Part shown: positions 6,292-15,027 of the stretch, piece after piece
How the letters are laid out: the number at the start of each line of letters is the position of its first letter
Position numbering within the stretch: position 1 is the stretch's first letter
Origin: Deltaproteobacteria bacterium
GTDB lineage: Bacteria; Desulfobacterota; Desulfarculia; Adiutricales; Adiutricaceae
Assembly: GCA_031257955.1 (NCBI GenBank)
Contig: JAIRNQ010000205.1
Span: 1 to 24,397 of the forward strand
Length of the DNA stretch: 24,397 nt
Direction: 5' to 3'
Position numbers and translations under genes: made by a program
The notes under the pieces: model-generated
The model's input: the letters and a program-made list of their open reading frames with translations, nothing else
The model's database searches: none
Told to the model about the DNA's origin: nothing

Positions 6292-7596
6292 TCAGTGCTT
6301 GAAGGCCCTCTGGCCGGTAAAGACCATGGCGACCTTGGGATCGGCGGCGTTGGCCGCTTCCAGACTCTCGAAGTCCCGAAGGGAGCCGCCCGGATGGGCG
6401 ATGGCCGTGACCCCCTCACGGATGGCCGCGTCGACGGCGTCCCTAAAGGGGAAAAAAGCGTCGGAGACCATGGAGGAACCCTTTAAGTCGCCTCGGTCGT
6501 CGGCCACCTCCTTGAGGAGCTCGGAGAGGGCCTCACTGGGCTTGAAGCCGTTTTCGGTGGCCTGGGTGAGCTCGTCCATGGAGAGGCCGTGATTGGAGAA
6601 GGCCAGGCGTTCGGCGTAATTGCGTCTAGCCTTAAAGGCGGCGATCCCCACCACGCCAACCCGGTCCTGCTGGCCGCAGCCAATGGCCACGGTAGTTTTG
6701 TCTTTAACGAAAAGGACCGAGTTGGAGACCACCCCTTGCTCCACGGCCCAGCCGAAGAGAAGGTCCCGGTACTCGGCCTCGGTGGGAGTCCTCTCGGAAC
6801 GTATAAGGACGCCGCCTCTTTCGGCGGTGGCCGGTAAAAAATCCGAGGGTTGGAGAATTCGGTTGACGGACGAGTGCTGCAGCACCAAACCCCCGTCGAT
6901 CAAGCTTTTGATGTCCAAAAACCTCAGATAGGCGTAATCCTTAAGCTTGGCGATGCCAGAGATTCTAAAAATGCGCAAATCTGGCCTCTTGGCCAGTATT
7001 TCCAGCACCCCCTCCTCGAAGTCGGGGGCGGCCACCACTTCCATGTAGCGTTCGATCATCAGCGAGGCCGTCTCCCGGTCCAAGGGCCGATTAACCACCA
7101 AGGCCCCGCCGAAGGCGGCGATCCGGTCGGTCTCGAAGGCCTTCTGGAAGGCCTTGGCCAGGACGGGGTCCATGGAGGCCCCGGAAGGGTTGTTGTGTTT
7201 GACGATGACGGCCACCGGCTCGTCCGGGAGGTACCGTATCACCCCCAGGGCCGAGTCCACGTCGGTCAGGTTAGTCTTGGAGGGATGCTTGCGGCTCCCG
7301 TGGATGGCCTCGGAGGCCCCGTCGCCAACGGCGGAGACCAGGCCATTTTTGGGGTTAACGAATTCCAAGCCGGATAGGGCCAAGTGGCCGTTGACCAACC
7401 GGTAGAGGGCTGCCGGTTGGTCGGGGTTTTCGCCGTACCTGAGCCCGCTCTGGACCAGGTTCCCTTGGCCGTCGGGCAAATCGAAAAGTCTCTTGCGGTA
7501 AACCAGGGTGGTATCGCCAAGTTTTATGGTTAGTTCGCTGGGAAAATCCTCGGTCAGATCCCTTTTATATACGTTATTTAAATCGTCGGCGCTCAT
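6292..7596 (-). CDS. purH: Stand-alone AICAR transformylase (PurH C-terminal domain type)
   Basis: The 434-residue protein matches the formyltransferase half of PurH, which transfers a formyl group from 10-formyl-THF to AICAR in the penultimate step of IMP synthesis. Motifs in order: RYGENPDQ (53-60), the catalytic Lys-His of KHNNPSG (133-139), SDAFFPFRD, GVTAIAHPGGSLRD and a C-terminal MVFTGQRAFKH. The usual N-terminal IMP cyclohydrolase (MGS-fold) domain of about 200 residues is absent. The start is supported by AAGGAT 8 bases upstream, so this is not simple truncation of the call. IMP cyclohydrolase activity must come from another gene. It is the first gene of a pair with lgt. Confidence 0.9.
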   Translation of the reverse strand: MSADDLNNVYKRDLTEDFPSELTIKLGDTTLVYRKRLFDLPDGQGNLVQSGLRYGENPDQPAALYRLVNGHLALSGLEFVNPKNGLVSAVGDGASEAIHGSRKHPSKTNLTDVDSALGVIRYLPDEPVAVIVKHNNPSGASMDPVLAKAFQKAFETDRIAAFGGALVVNRPLDRETASLMIERYMEVVAAPDFEEGVLEILAKRPDLRIFRISGIAKLKDYAYLRFLDIKSLIDGGLVLQHSSVNRILQPSDFLPATAERGGVLIRSERTPTEAEYRDLLFGWAVEQGVVSNSVLFVKDKTTVAIGCGQQDRVGVVGIAAFKARRNYAERLAFSNHGLSMDELTQATENGFKPSEALSELLKEVADDRGDLKGSSMVSDAFFPFRDAVDAAIREGVTAIAHPGGSLRDFESLEAANAADPKVAMVFTGQRAFKH

Positions 7597-7659
7597 GTGA
7601 TCTTATCCTTGGGAGAAAAATGTAAAATTAGCGTCAAATCCCTGGGGCGATTAATGCGA

Positions 7660-7689
7660 AAACCAGCCAATGGGACAAGGGGCTGGTTT
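7660..7689 (-). terminator. Weak terminator-like hairpin after lptD
   Basis: AAACCAGCC and GGCTGGTTT form a perfect 9-bp stem with a 12-base loop. Read on the minus strand, the T-tract after the stem is only four bases. It lies between lptD and purH and may cause partial termination. A second hairpin, GGCCGC/GCGGCC (7752-7770), lies closer to the lptD stop and has no T-run. Confidence 0.4.
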
Positions 7690-7839
7690 GGGAGTCAAAG
7701 CGCGGGTATTTTCCGAAAGGCCTCTTAGGGGCCTGGGAGAGGCTGGCCACTGGCCGCCCGGGGAGCGGCCACGGAGAAGGGCGGCCCAGGGGGACGGAAT
7801 GCCCGTCTGGCTAGCCAGGCGGGGAAACGGCGGGAGGGC

Positions 7840-10461
7840 TTAGCTGCCGTCGCTGGAGAGGCTGGCCGTCGGGGTGCCGAAGGAGCCCAAGCCCAGGAGG
7901 TCGAAGACGAGCCCGACCCGCTGGTCGTCGTAAGTGCTGGCCACGAAAAGGGATACGGCGTAACACTGGGAGTCGTATTTCAGGGTGAAGTAGCTTTCCA
8001 GTTCCCGGCCGCGTTGAAAGTCGTAGCGGGAGGAGAAGTTGGCGCTCCAACCGCCGGTGAAATTAATCACGGCGTCGCCCCGGATTTGGCTGACGTTGTT
8101 GTATTGGGAGGGCCCGCGGCTGAGTGTGGGGTTGTCGTAGTCGTAGATAAGGCCCAGCGAGTCGCCCCTGTGGTTGAAGAGGTTAATGGAGATCTCGTGG
8201 CGGGTGAACTTGCCGGAGCGGGCATCCAACTGCGACAAGAGTCTGGTGGAGACGCCTTTGGCCAAGTTGCTTTCGATCTCAAACTCCAAAGGCCCGACCC
8301 CGTTGTCGTAATAGCCGGTGGTGTAGTAACGGGCCCAGGCGTTTTCGGCCCATTCGATGTTATTGGCGAACTCGTAGCTGCCGTAGATCCCCAGTTTGAA
8401 GATCTGCTTGTATTCGTTGTAAAGAAGTTTGCCGTCCGGGCCGGTGATGGGAGTTTTTGTGGTAATCGCGTTTTTAAGGCCAAAGCGGAAGGTCTGGCGG
8501 GAAAGGCGGCGGTCCATCATGTCAAAAAATGGCGACTCGGCCTGGGAAGGGGCCTTAACCCACTCGAAGGCCAAGATCGGGGTAACCTCGTGTTGGGTAT
8601 GGGTGGCCTGGCCGAGCCCAAAATTGTAGACCCGGCTAAGGGAAGTGGTAAGCTCCACTTTAAGATCGCCTGAGAGTACCCGCTCGAAAGAATCGTGTTG
8701 GGCCCGGTCGAAGCGGGTTGGCCGTAGGCCGGACGGGAAGTAAGCCAGTCCCCTGAGGCCGCCGTCGACCTTAAGGTTCATGAAAGTGCCGATGTCCTGG
8801 TTCCAGAACAGCGAGGGGGTCACGGCCAAGCGGTGGCCGGTTTCGGTGATGAAACTGTTTTGGTCGCTGCGTCTGGAAAAATAATCGTACTGAAGGCCCA
8901 GGCTGAACCTGGGGCCGCCCAGGCTACCGGGCATGTCAATGTCCAGGCCCAGAGGCCGGCTAACGATGTTGTATTCGAGTTTCGGGAGGTTTTGGAGTGT
9001 GTCTACGTTATTTTCCAGGTATAGGTTGTCTCGGTAAGTAAGGGATCCCTTAAAATAAGTGTCGTCGCCGTTCATCTGGGCGTAGAAAGTCGATAGCCTT
9101 ACGGGATCCAGCTCTTCGTTGACCGACCGGCCGAAGTATTGGGCGAACAATTTCTGGGATCCCACGAAGCCGTCAATGTCGCCCCTAAAAGTGTATAAAT
9201 ACATGGGGTCGGACACTAAATCAATATCCAAGTTTATGTTCCAGTTGGAAAGGTTCCAAGAATTTTGCGTTCTTAGCCAATAAAGGTTCTTAACGTTACG
9301 CTGGTTGCCCCCCAACGAGCGGTAAGAGAAAACGTTGTCCTGCTTGTCCTTGAGGTAGGTAACGAGCCATATGCCTTGGCCGGCGTTTAGGTTGTAGCGA
9401 CCCTCCACGGTCATGGCCAGTCCCCTCTTGGATCGCCAGACGGGGGTTAAGGTCAGATCGTAATCCTCGGCCAGGGCCAAGAAAAACGGCGTGGCCAGGG
9501 TGACGCCGTCCCGCGTGGAGTTGCCGACGGTGGGCATCAAAAAACCGGTTTGCCGGTCGCCCTTAATGGGCACGGCGAAATAAGGGGCGTAAAAGAGGTT
9601 AAACCATTTGTTGACGAAGGTGACCCCGGTGGCTTTGGCCAGCCCGTTCCGATCAATCATGAGATCTTTGGCCATAAGTCGCCAGGAAGGGTCCGGCCCG
9701 TCGCAAGTGGTAAAGACGGCCTCGTTAACGTAGATGGTTTGCTCACCCTGGCGCTCGATGACGTCGCCCTGAACGTAATAGTGGCCTTGGGGGAAAAAAG
9801 CTTTGCCATCGTAAAGCTTGGCCAGCATGAGATCCATGTTGACGGCGGCCCGACCGGCGGTGGCCACGAAATCGGGGGTGCGCATCTTGACGTTCCCGCT
9901 GATCTCGGCCGTCTGGGTCGGCTCGTGCCAAAGGGCCCGATCGCCGCTAATCCGCTCCAGGCCCCTGGTCATGACCACGTTTCCGATAAAGTCCAGCCTA
10001 CCGGTCGTCTCGTCGTAGCGGCCCTCGTCCGCCTCGATTACCACCTCAGGCCCGTTTTGGGAGACGACCATCCTGACCCGCTCGCCGGCCACGGGCGGGG
10101 TGAGATCGCCAATACCGTAAAGCCAAGAGTCGTCGGCCGCCGCGGCCGGTCTACCCGTCCCGGGTAAGATCTCCTCCGGAAAGGCCTCCTCTGGGAAGGG
10201 ACCGGGATATTCCCGATCCTCGGGCCAGGGGGCGAAGATATCGCCGTCGCTTCCGGCCTCTTCCAGGGTCGAGATGGTCTCTGGCGGATTTAGGGCCCCG
10301 GTCAGTTGGCCCTGCCCCTGGGCTAGGGCCACGGGGACCAGAGCCAGCCCGGCGACCCAGAATAGCCAAGCCATGACTAAGGCCAAGGGCCAAGCCATAG
10401 CCAAGCCCGGGCCCTCCCGGTGCCGGGTGGGCCTGGGGGCCGTAAGGGCCGCGGGGGCCAT
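7840..10461 (-). CDS. lptD: LPS-assembly outer-membrane protein LptD
   Basis: LptD is the outer-membrane barrel that, with LptE, inserts lipopolysaccharide into the outer leaflet. From the ATG at 10461 the protein has 873 residues. It starts with an Arg-containing n-region, a hydrophobic core and a predicted cleavage after VALA (about residue 47). An acidic Pro-rich linker follows, then an LptA-like beta domain at about 126-252 (VVIEADEGRYDETTGRLDFIGNV), the motif TTCDGPDPSW, and a long beta-strand-rich barrel ending SLFVASTYDDQRVGLVFDLLG. Only two cysteines remain after the signal peptide (253 and 833), so one interdomain disulfide is possible, against two in E. coli. The frame is open upstream to 10635, but that would overlap folC and add a hydrophilic N-terminus before the signal peptide. 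It lies 17 bases after folC, in an operon. Confidence 0.92.
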   Translation of the reverse strand: MAPAALTAPRPTRHREGPGLAMAWPLALVMAWLFWVAGLALVPVALAQGQGQLTGALNPPETISTLEEAGSDGDIFAPWPEDREYPGPFPEEAFPEEILPGTGRPAAAADDSWLYGIGDLTPPVAGERVRMVVSQNGPEVVIEADEGRYDETTGRLDFIGNVVMTRGLERISGDRALWHEPTQTAEISGNVKMRTPDFVATAGRAAVNMDLMLAKLYDGKAFFPQGHYYVQGDVIERQGEQTIYVNEAVFTTCDGPDPSWRLMAKDLMIDRNGLAKATGVTFVNKWFNLFYAPYFAVPIKGDRQTGFLMPTVGNSTRDGVTLATPFFLALAEDYDLTLTPVWRSKRGLAMTVEGRYNLNAGQGIWLVTYLKDKQDNVFSYRSLGGNQRNVKNLYWLRTQNSWNLSNWNINLDIDLVSDPMYLYTFRGDIDGFVGSQKLFAQYFGRSVNEELDPVRLSTFYAQMNGDDTYFKGSLTYRDNLYLENNVDTLQNLPKLEYNIVSRPLGLDIDMPGSLGGPRFSLGLQYDYFSRRSDQNSFITETGHRLAVTPSLFWNQDIGTFMNLKVDGGLRGLAYFPSGLRPTRFDRAQHDSFERVLSGDLKVELTTSLSRVYNFGLGQATHTQHEVTPILAFEWVKAPSQAESPFFDMMDRRLSRQTFRFGLKNAITTKTPITGPDGKLLYNEYKQIFKLGIYGSYEFANNIEWAENAWARYYTTGYYDNGVGPLEFEIESNLAKGVSTRLLSQLDARSGKFTRHEISINLFNHRGDSLGLIYDYDNPTLSRGPSQYNNVSQIRGDAVINFTGGWSANFSSRYDFQRGRELESYFTLKYDSQCYAVSLFVASTYDDQRVGLVFDLLGLGSFGTPTASLSSDGS

Positions 10462-10478
10462 ATGCTCTCTAAGTCCGT

Positions 10479-11921
10479 TCAATTGGATTCCAAATCGGTC
10501 TCGCCCAGTAAGTAAGCCCTGGTTTCGCCCACGGTGAACAGCGAGCCACAAACTACGACCAGATCGTCGGCCGTAGCCTCCTTGGCGGCGGCGGCCAGGG
10601 CCTCCGGGATGGTCGGGTGGAGGGTATGGGGACATTGGGGCGGCCCCAGGGCCCCGGATAGCCTGGAGAGCAAGGTCTCCGGGTCGGCGGCCCGATGATA
10701 GGCCGGCCTAGTCAGATAGAGGCGATCGGCCAAGGCCAACACCGGGGACAATACCCCGGCCACGTCCTTGTCGGCCATGACGCCGACGATTAAATGCAGC
10801 TTCCGGCGGGGGACGATTTTTAAATGCTCGGCCAAGGCCGCCGCCCCAGCCGGGTTGTGGGCCCCGTCCAACAATAACGGCGCGGCCGACGATCCGCCCG
10901 GGGGCCAAGCGCCGGGCGAGAAGGTCTCGGCCCGTCCCGGCCATTTAACCGTTTCCAGCCCACGGGCCATGGTGAAGGGATCGAGCCGGTAGCCCAAAGA
11001 CTCCAACGTTTCGGCCAGGGCCAAAGCCATGGCGGCGTTGTCGTCCTGATAGGGGCCAGACAAGGCCACTTTGACGTTCTTGAGCTCCCAGCGCGGCCCG
11101 CGGTAGTCAATGGCGTGAACGTCCCAGGCTAGACCGCCCGAACTATGGCCGGCCTGAGTATGGCCGTTTAGGGCCTGGCCGCCTTGAGTATGGCCGTTTA
11201 GGGCCTGGCCTCCCGGGCCCGGCAAGCGAGTCGCGCCATAGTCCCGGCCCATAATGGCTACCGTCGGGCATTTAAATTCTTTGGCCCTGTCGGATACGAT
11301 TTCCAAAGCCTTTCCGGTAAGCCGCCCCCCGACGAAGGGCGTCCCCGGCTTAATAACCCCGGCCTTTTCGTAGGCAATGGCCTCGATGGTGGTCCCCAGG
11401 TGTTCGGTATGTTCCAAGCTCACGTTGGTTATGGCCGATACCAGGGGAAAGATTACGTTGGTGGAGTCCAGCCTTCCGCCCAGGCCCGTTTCCACGATTG
11501 CCAAATCAACCCCTTGCCGCCGGAAATACGAAAAGGCCATAGCCGTCACGAACTCGAAAAAAGTCGGCGGGCTTTTGGGATCGGTGGCCGGCCAAACCTG
11601 GTTAACCAGATCGACCACTTCGCCTTCGCTGATATATTGGCCGTTTATTTGAATCCGTTCGCGAAAGGTAATTAAATGAGGGGAAGTGTAAAGCCCCACA
11701 TTATATCCGCAAAGCTTCAAACCCTCGGCCAGCATGGCCGCCGTCGATCCCTTGCCGTTGGTCCCGGCCAAGTGGACGCACTTGAGGCCCTCTTGGGGTT
11801 GGCCCAGTTTATCCAGGATACGGAACATCGATTCCAAGCCAAACTTCATGCCAAATTTTTGCAGCTCGAAGAGCTTGGCGACGTTATTTCGGTACTCGTC
11901 CCGGATAGAACCTTCTGCCAT
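10479..11921 (-). CDS. folC: Bifunctional folylpolyglutamate/dihydrofolate synthase
   Basis: This 480-residue Mur-ligase-family enzyme adds glutamate to dihydropteroate or to folates, using ATP. The ATP-binding loop is GTNGKGS (53-59). ETGLGGRLDSTN (144-155), the magnesium and carbamoyl-lysine region NVSLEHTEHLG and DGAHNP (352-357) are all present, so the enzyme looks active. It is longer than the usual 420-440 residues, partly because of a linker near 233-264 made of a 10-residue unit (GGQALNGHTQ) repeated in tandem. A promoter with a perfect TATAAT lies about 130 bases upstream. lptD follows 17 bases downstream. The ATG has only a weak ribosome binding site. Confidence 0.92.
   Translation of the reverse strand: MAEGSIRDEYRNNVAKLFELQKFGMKFGLESMFRILDKLGQPQEGLKCVHLAGTNGKGSTAAMLAEGLKLCGYNVGLYTSPHLITFRERIQINGQYISEGEVVDLVNQVWPATDPKSPPTFFEFVTAMAFSYFRRQGVDLAIVETGLGGRLDSTNVIFPLVSAITNVSLEHTEHLGTTIEAIAYEKAGVIKPGTPFVGGRLTGKALEIVSDRAKEFKCPTVAIMGRDYGATRLPGPGGQALNGHTQGGQALNGHTQAGHSSGGLAWDVHAIDYRGPRWELKNVKVALSGPYQDDNAAMALALAETLESLGYRLDPFTMARGLETVKWPGRAETFSPGAWPPGGSSAAPLLLDGAHNPAGAAALAEHLKIVPRRKLHLIVGVMADKDVAGVLSPVLALADRLYLTRPAYHRAADPETLLSRLSGALGPPQCPHTLHPTIPEALAAAAKEATADDLVVVCGSLFTVGETRAYLLGETDLESN
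11154..11213. repeat. 30-bp tandem duplication inside folC
   Basis: Two 30-bp copies (11154-11183 and 11184-11213) differ at two bases and encode the same decapeptide twice. The unit length keeps the frame. The site falls in the expected interdomain region of FolC, where insertion is likely tolerated. Confidence 0.95.
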
Positions 11922-12284
11922 ATACCGATGCCAGTCGATCGAAAGATCTTCAGGAAGGGCCCAAAGACCCCAAGTTGATTAAATGGATTGAATGGGCCCC
12001 GGCGAGCTGGCCATTACCAACCCCCTTGGGTCGAGAAATTTCCCGGACTCTAAATTATAGCTAAATAGGCAAGAGTAGTAAATGAAATAAAGCTCTTTTA
12101 ACCCTACGGTCGTCACGGACGCAAGTGGTTGTGTTTAACCGGTCAATTTGACTACCATATCTTGTGGCCATCTAGATCCCTCAGTGTCCTCACGGGGACC
12201 CGATTCCCTGGCCGGCCTGGCCAAATCCAGTCCCTGGCCCCAGACCAGAAGCCGGTTCCGTTCCCTAAAGGCCGGGCCAGGCCC
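11922..12284. other. 363-bp intergenic region between uvrD and folC
   Basis: It contains the folC promoter but no convincing gene. In the folC leader, CTTGGGTC and GACCCCAAG could pair over about 50 bases with one bulge. No intrinsic terminator with a T-tract is visible after uvrD, only GC-rich hairpins, so Rho-dependent ending or readthrough is possible. Confidence 0.6.
12054..12082 (-). promoter_or_regulatory. Promoter of folC-lptD
   Basis: On the minus strand: TTTACT (-35, four of six matches), a 17-base spacer and a perfect TATAAT (-10 at 12054-12059). Transcription would start near 12047, giving a leader of about 125 bases. Confidence 0.6.
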
Positions 12285-14918
12285 TTAGGGGGCGGTCAGC
12301 TTGGAATAACGAATCATGACCGTTTTTTTACCAAACTGGTCGAAATCTATGGTGGCCGTGCCCCCGCTGATACCCAAAACGGAGCCCTGGCCAAAGCCGG
12401 GGTGTTTTACCCTCTGACCCGGGTAAAGACCGTCCAGGAACTGCCCGGACTTCTCCCCGACCCCGGGGGCCCTGGCCAGCCCCTGGGAACCGATTGCCTG
12501 GCCGTCGGACTGGGAGAGGTCAGACTGGTACCGGCTAGCTTGGCCTCGGCCGGCTTTGTCCCGGCCGACTTGGCCGAGACCGGCTTGGCCAAGGCCGGTT
12601 TGTCTTTGAACGGAGTCCGATTCACTTTGTTCGGGGTATTCTTGGCTTTGATCGGCATCGACATCGCCTTGGTCCCAATATTCTTGGCTTTGATCGGCAT
12701 CGGTATCGCTTTGGTCCCAGAACTCTTGGCATTGATCGGCATCGACATCGACATCGCCTTGGTCCCAGCTAGCCAAGCTTTGGCCTTTTATAAATCTATT
12801 TTGGCAACTGATCTCTTTACCCCCAGCCGTCCCCAGGGGGTGGCGGGTTCGGGGCTCGGCGATGGTTTTTTTGGGGAGAGAGTGAACTCTCCCGATGGTT
12901 TTATCGAGGCGCTCGAAGGGTTGGTTAACAAAAACCGCCTGGTTCTCCTCCACGAACTCCACTTGGTCCGGGTCCAGCCCGGCCAGAAACCTCGAGGGGC
13001 CGGTGACGGCGGCGCCATGTGAGCGTCCGCCCATGGGCATGGAGATGGACAGGCGATCCCGGGCCCGGGTAACGGCCACATACATAAGGCGCAGCTCTTC
13101 CTCGATGTCGTCGTCCTTGGCGTAGGCCGAGGGGAAGCGGCCCTCGACGGCCGAGACGAGGTAGACCCTGGACCACTCCAGGCCCTTGGCCGAGTGGATG
13201 GTCGAAAGGGTCAGATCGCTTTTGGGCCCGCCCGATTCGGCCTGACTGGTATCCGCTCTGCCATCCGTGGCCCCGACTGGCGGCAAGTCTGGGCCGACGG
13301 TCAGATCGCTGGGGGGATCCAGGGTCACGGTCGTCAGAAAGGTTACCAAATCCTCGGACTCATCGGCCATGGCCTTAATTTCCAAGATGTCGTTGAGGCG
13401 ATCGGGGTGGTCGTCGGGAAAGATCGTAGGCAAAAGATCTTTGTAGTGATCAAAGGCGATCTGGGTGACCGAGTCGGTCGGAAGGCCCGGGGCCATCAGC
13501 TCCGCGAGAACCTTGCCGAGCTCGGCCAGGTTTTGTCTGGCCTTCTCCCGGGAAAGCGGGGCTTGGCCCAAAAGTGGGGCGTAATCGATCAAGCCTTGGG
13601 CCCATTCGGCCACCTTTTCCTGACCCTTGGCCCCCAAGCCTTCCACGTTTCCAAGCACCCGCCGTAGGCTCACCTCGTCCCTGGGATTGACGGCCAGTTT
13701 TAAGTAACTAAGGAAATCCTTAACGTGGGCCATTTCGACAAACTTGCGTCCGCCGTATTTAGTATAGGGGATCCGTCGCCAGTTTAGCTGGGCTTCCAAA
13801 TCGAAGGAGTGTGAGGCGGCCCTGAAGAGAACGGCCATGTCCGACAACTTATGGCCGGCCACCAGATCGGCCTCTATGAGATCGCAAACCGCCGCGGCCT
13901 CGTCGGCGAAATTGTCAAAGGTGCTCACCTTGGGCAGGGGCCCATCCTCCCGAATGGGCCTAAGGACCTTATCGAAGGTTTCCTTGGCCTGTTTCAGCAG
14001 ATGGTTGGCCACGTAAAGGATCTGGGGGTGGCTGCGGTAGTTCTCTTCGAGCTTTAGGATCTTGGTGCCCGGAAAGATTCGGGGAAAATCCATGATGTTT
14101 CTAAAATTGGCGCCCCTAAAGGAATAAATGGACTGGGCTTCGTCGCCGACGGCGGTGACGTTTAGGTGCCCCAAGCCCAGATGGGCGGTCAGTCTGGCCT
14201 GGATGGCGTTGGTGTCCTGATACTCGTCTACCAAAATATAGCTGTAGCGGGCCGATATCTCCTGGCGTAAATCGGCATTTTCTATAAACAATCTTTCGAG
14301 ATAATACAAAAGATCGTCAAAATCCATTAAATCGGCTTGGAATTTATGTTTTTGATAGGCCTCGAATAGTCTTACCAGGGCTTTGCGGTGTTCTTTTAGG
14401 TGAGAATAAGATTTGGCCAACAGTTCAGACACGCCAATGTCTTTGTTGACGGCCTGGCTAAAGATGTTTTGAATGGTCCCGCGCTTGGGAAATTTTGAGT
14501 CGCCTTTGGTAGCGGCCTCTTCGGATCTGAGGCGCCCGATCAGGCTCTCGGAATCGTCCCGGTCCATAATGGTGAAGCGGTTGCTGAATCCCAGCTTGGG
14601 GGCGTAGACCCTGAGGATGGAATTGGCCAGCGAATGGAAGGTTCCCCCGGAGACCCGGCCGACCATGCCTCCCACCAGCGCCTCGCAGCGGCCAAGCATT
14701 TCCTCCGCCGCCTTGCGGGTGAAGGTTAACAGTAAAATCGAGGCTGGCTCTATGCCCTGGTCGATAAGCCAGGCCACCCGGTGGACCAGGGTCCTGGTCT
14801 TGCCGCTCCCCGCCCCGGCCACGATCAAAAGCGGGCCCTCCAGGTGGGTGGCCGCCTCGTATTGGACGTCATTCAAGGGACCCCTTAGGTCCAGTTTGTT
14901 GGCTTGGATCAAAGTCAT
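12285..14918 (-). CDS. uvrD: UvrD/PcrA-type superfamily 1 DNA helicase with repeat-expanded linker
   Basis: This 3'-5' DNA helicase acts in repair, in removing proteins from DNA and in transcription-replication conflicts. Walker A AGAGSGKT is at 34-41, DEYQDTN (motif II) at 231-237, GDEAQSIYSFRGA (motif III) at 258-270, STIHSAKGLEW near 570 and VAVTRARDR near 614. The last 44 residues (from GQRVKHPGFGQGSV) match the Tudor-like C-terminal domain that binds RNA polymerase in PcrA/UvrD. With 877 residues it is about 130 longer than usual. The excess lies between core and Tudor domain, where 718-805 consists of acidic/Gln 14-residue repeats and then five-residue repeats. No clear ribosome binding site precedes the ATG. 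The gene is alone in its unit. Confidence 0.93.
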   Translation of the reverse strand: MTLIQANKLDLRGPLNDVQYEAATHLEGPLLIVAGAGSGKTRTLVHRVAWLIDQGIEPASILLLTFTRKAAEEMLGRCEALVGGMVGRVSGGTFHSLANSILRVYAPKLGFSNRFTIMDRDDSESLIGRLRSEEAATKGDSKFPKRGTIQNIFSQAVNKDIGVSELLAKSYSHLKEHRKALVRLFEAYQKHKFQADLMDFDDLLYYLERLFIENADLRQEISARYSYILVDEYQDTNAIQARLTAHLGLGHLNVTAVGDEAQSIYSFRGANFRNIMDFPRIFPGTKILKLEENYRSHPQILYVANHLLKQAKETFDKVLRPIREDGPLPKVSTFDNFADEAAAVCDLIEADLVAGHKLSDMAVLFRAASHSFDLEAQLNWRRIPYTKYGGRKFVEMAHVKDFLSYLKLAVNPRDEVSLRRVLGNVEGLGAKGQEKVAEWAQGLIDYAPLLGQAPLSREKARQNLAELGKVLAELMAPGLPTDSVTQIAFDHYKDLLPTIFPDDHPDRLNDILEIKAMADESEDLVTFLTTVTLDPPSDLTVGPDLPPVGATDGRADTSQAESGGPKSDLTLSTIHSAKGLEWSRVYLVSAVEGRFPSAYAKDDDIEEELRLMYVAVTRARDRLSISMPMGGRSHGAAVTGPSRFLAGLDPDQVEFVEENQAVFVNQPFERLDKTIGRVHSLPKKTIAEPRTRHPLGTAGGKEISCQNRFIKGQSLASWDQGDVDVDADQCQEFWDQSDTDADQSQEYWDQGDVDADQSQEYPEQSESDSVQRQTGLGQAGLGQVGRDKAGRGQASRYQSDLSQSDGQAIGSQGLARAPGVGEKSGQFLDGLYPGQRVKHPGFGQGSVLGISGGTATIDFDQFGKKTVMIRYSKLTAP
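12504..12767. repeat. 42-bp and 15-bp in-frame repeats in the uvrD linker
   Basis: Bases 12594-12767 encode four units: one of 16 residues and three of 14, with consensus WDQGDVDADQSQEY, the last strongly diverged. Bases 12504-12593 encode six five-residue units of the type LGQAG / LGQVG / RDKAG / RGQAS. All unit lengths are multiples of three, so the frame is kept. Confidence 0.9.
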
Positions 14919-15003
14919 GGCGCGGGTATAGTTCTAAATGGATTCAAATTGGCAAAATACGAGACGCTTTTCAAGTGCCGGGCCAGAACCAACCAATCGG
15001 CTA

Positions 15004-15021
15004 GGCGGCCAATCGGCCGCC
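15004..15021. other. Hairpin just after cobA/hemD
   Basis: GGCGGCC-AATC-GGCCGCC is a perfect 7-bp stem with a four-base loop, starting 6 bases beyond the stop codon of the minus-strand gene. No T-tract follows on that strand. It may protect the mRNA 3' end or aid termination. Confidence 0.4.
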
Positions 15022-15027
15022 CGAGCC

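Noticed and set aside
10462..10635. Longer N-terminus for LptD starting at 10635
   Set aside because: It would overlap folC by more than 150 bases and place a hydrophilic, Arg/Pro-rich segment ahead of a good signal peptide.
12129..13022. Plus-strand frame of 297 residues with repeated LALIGIDIALVP-like units
   Set aside because: The apparent hydrophobic repeats are the reverse complement of the in-frame repeats in the uvrD linker. The minus strand encodes clear helicase and Tudor motifs.
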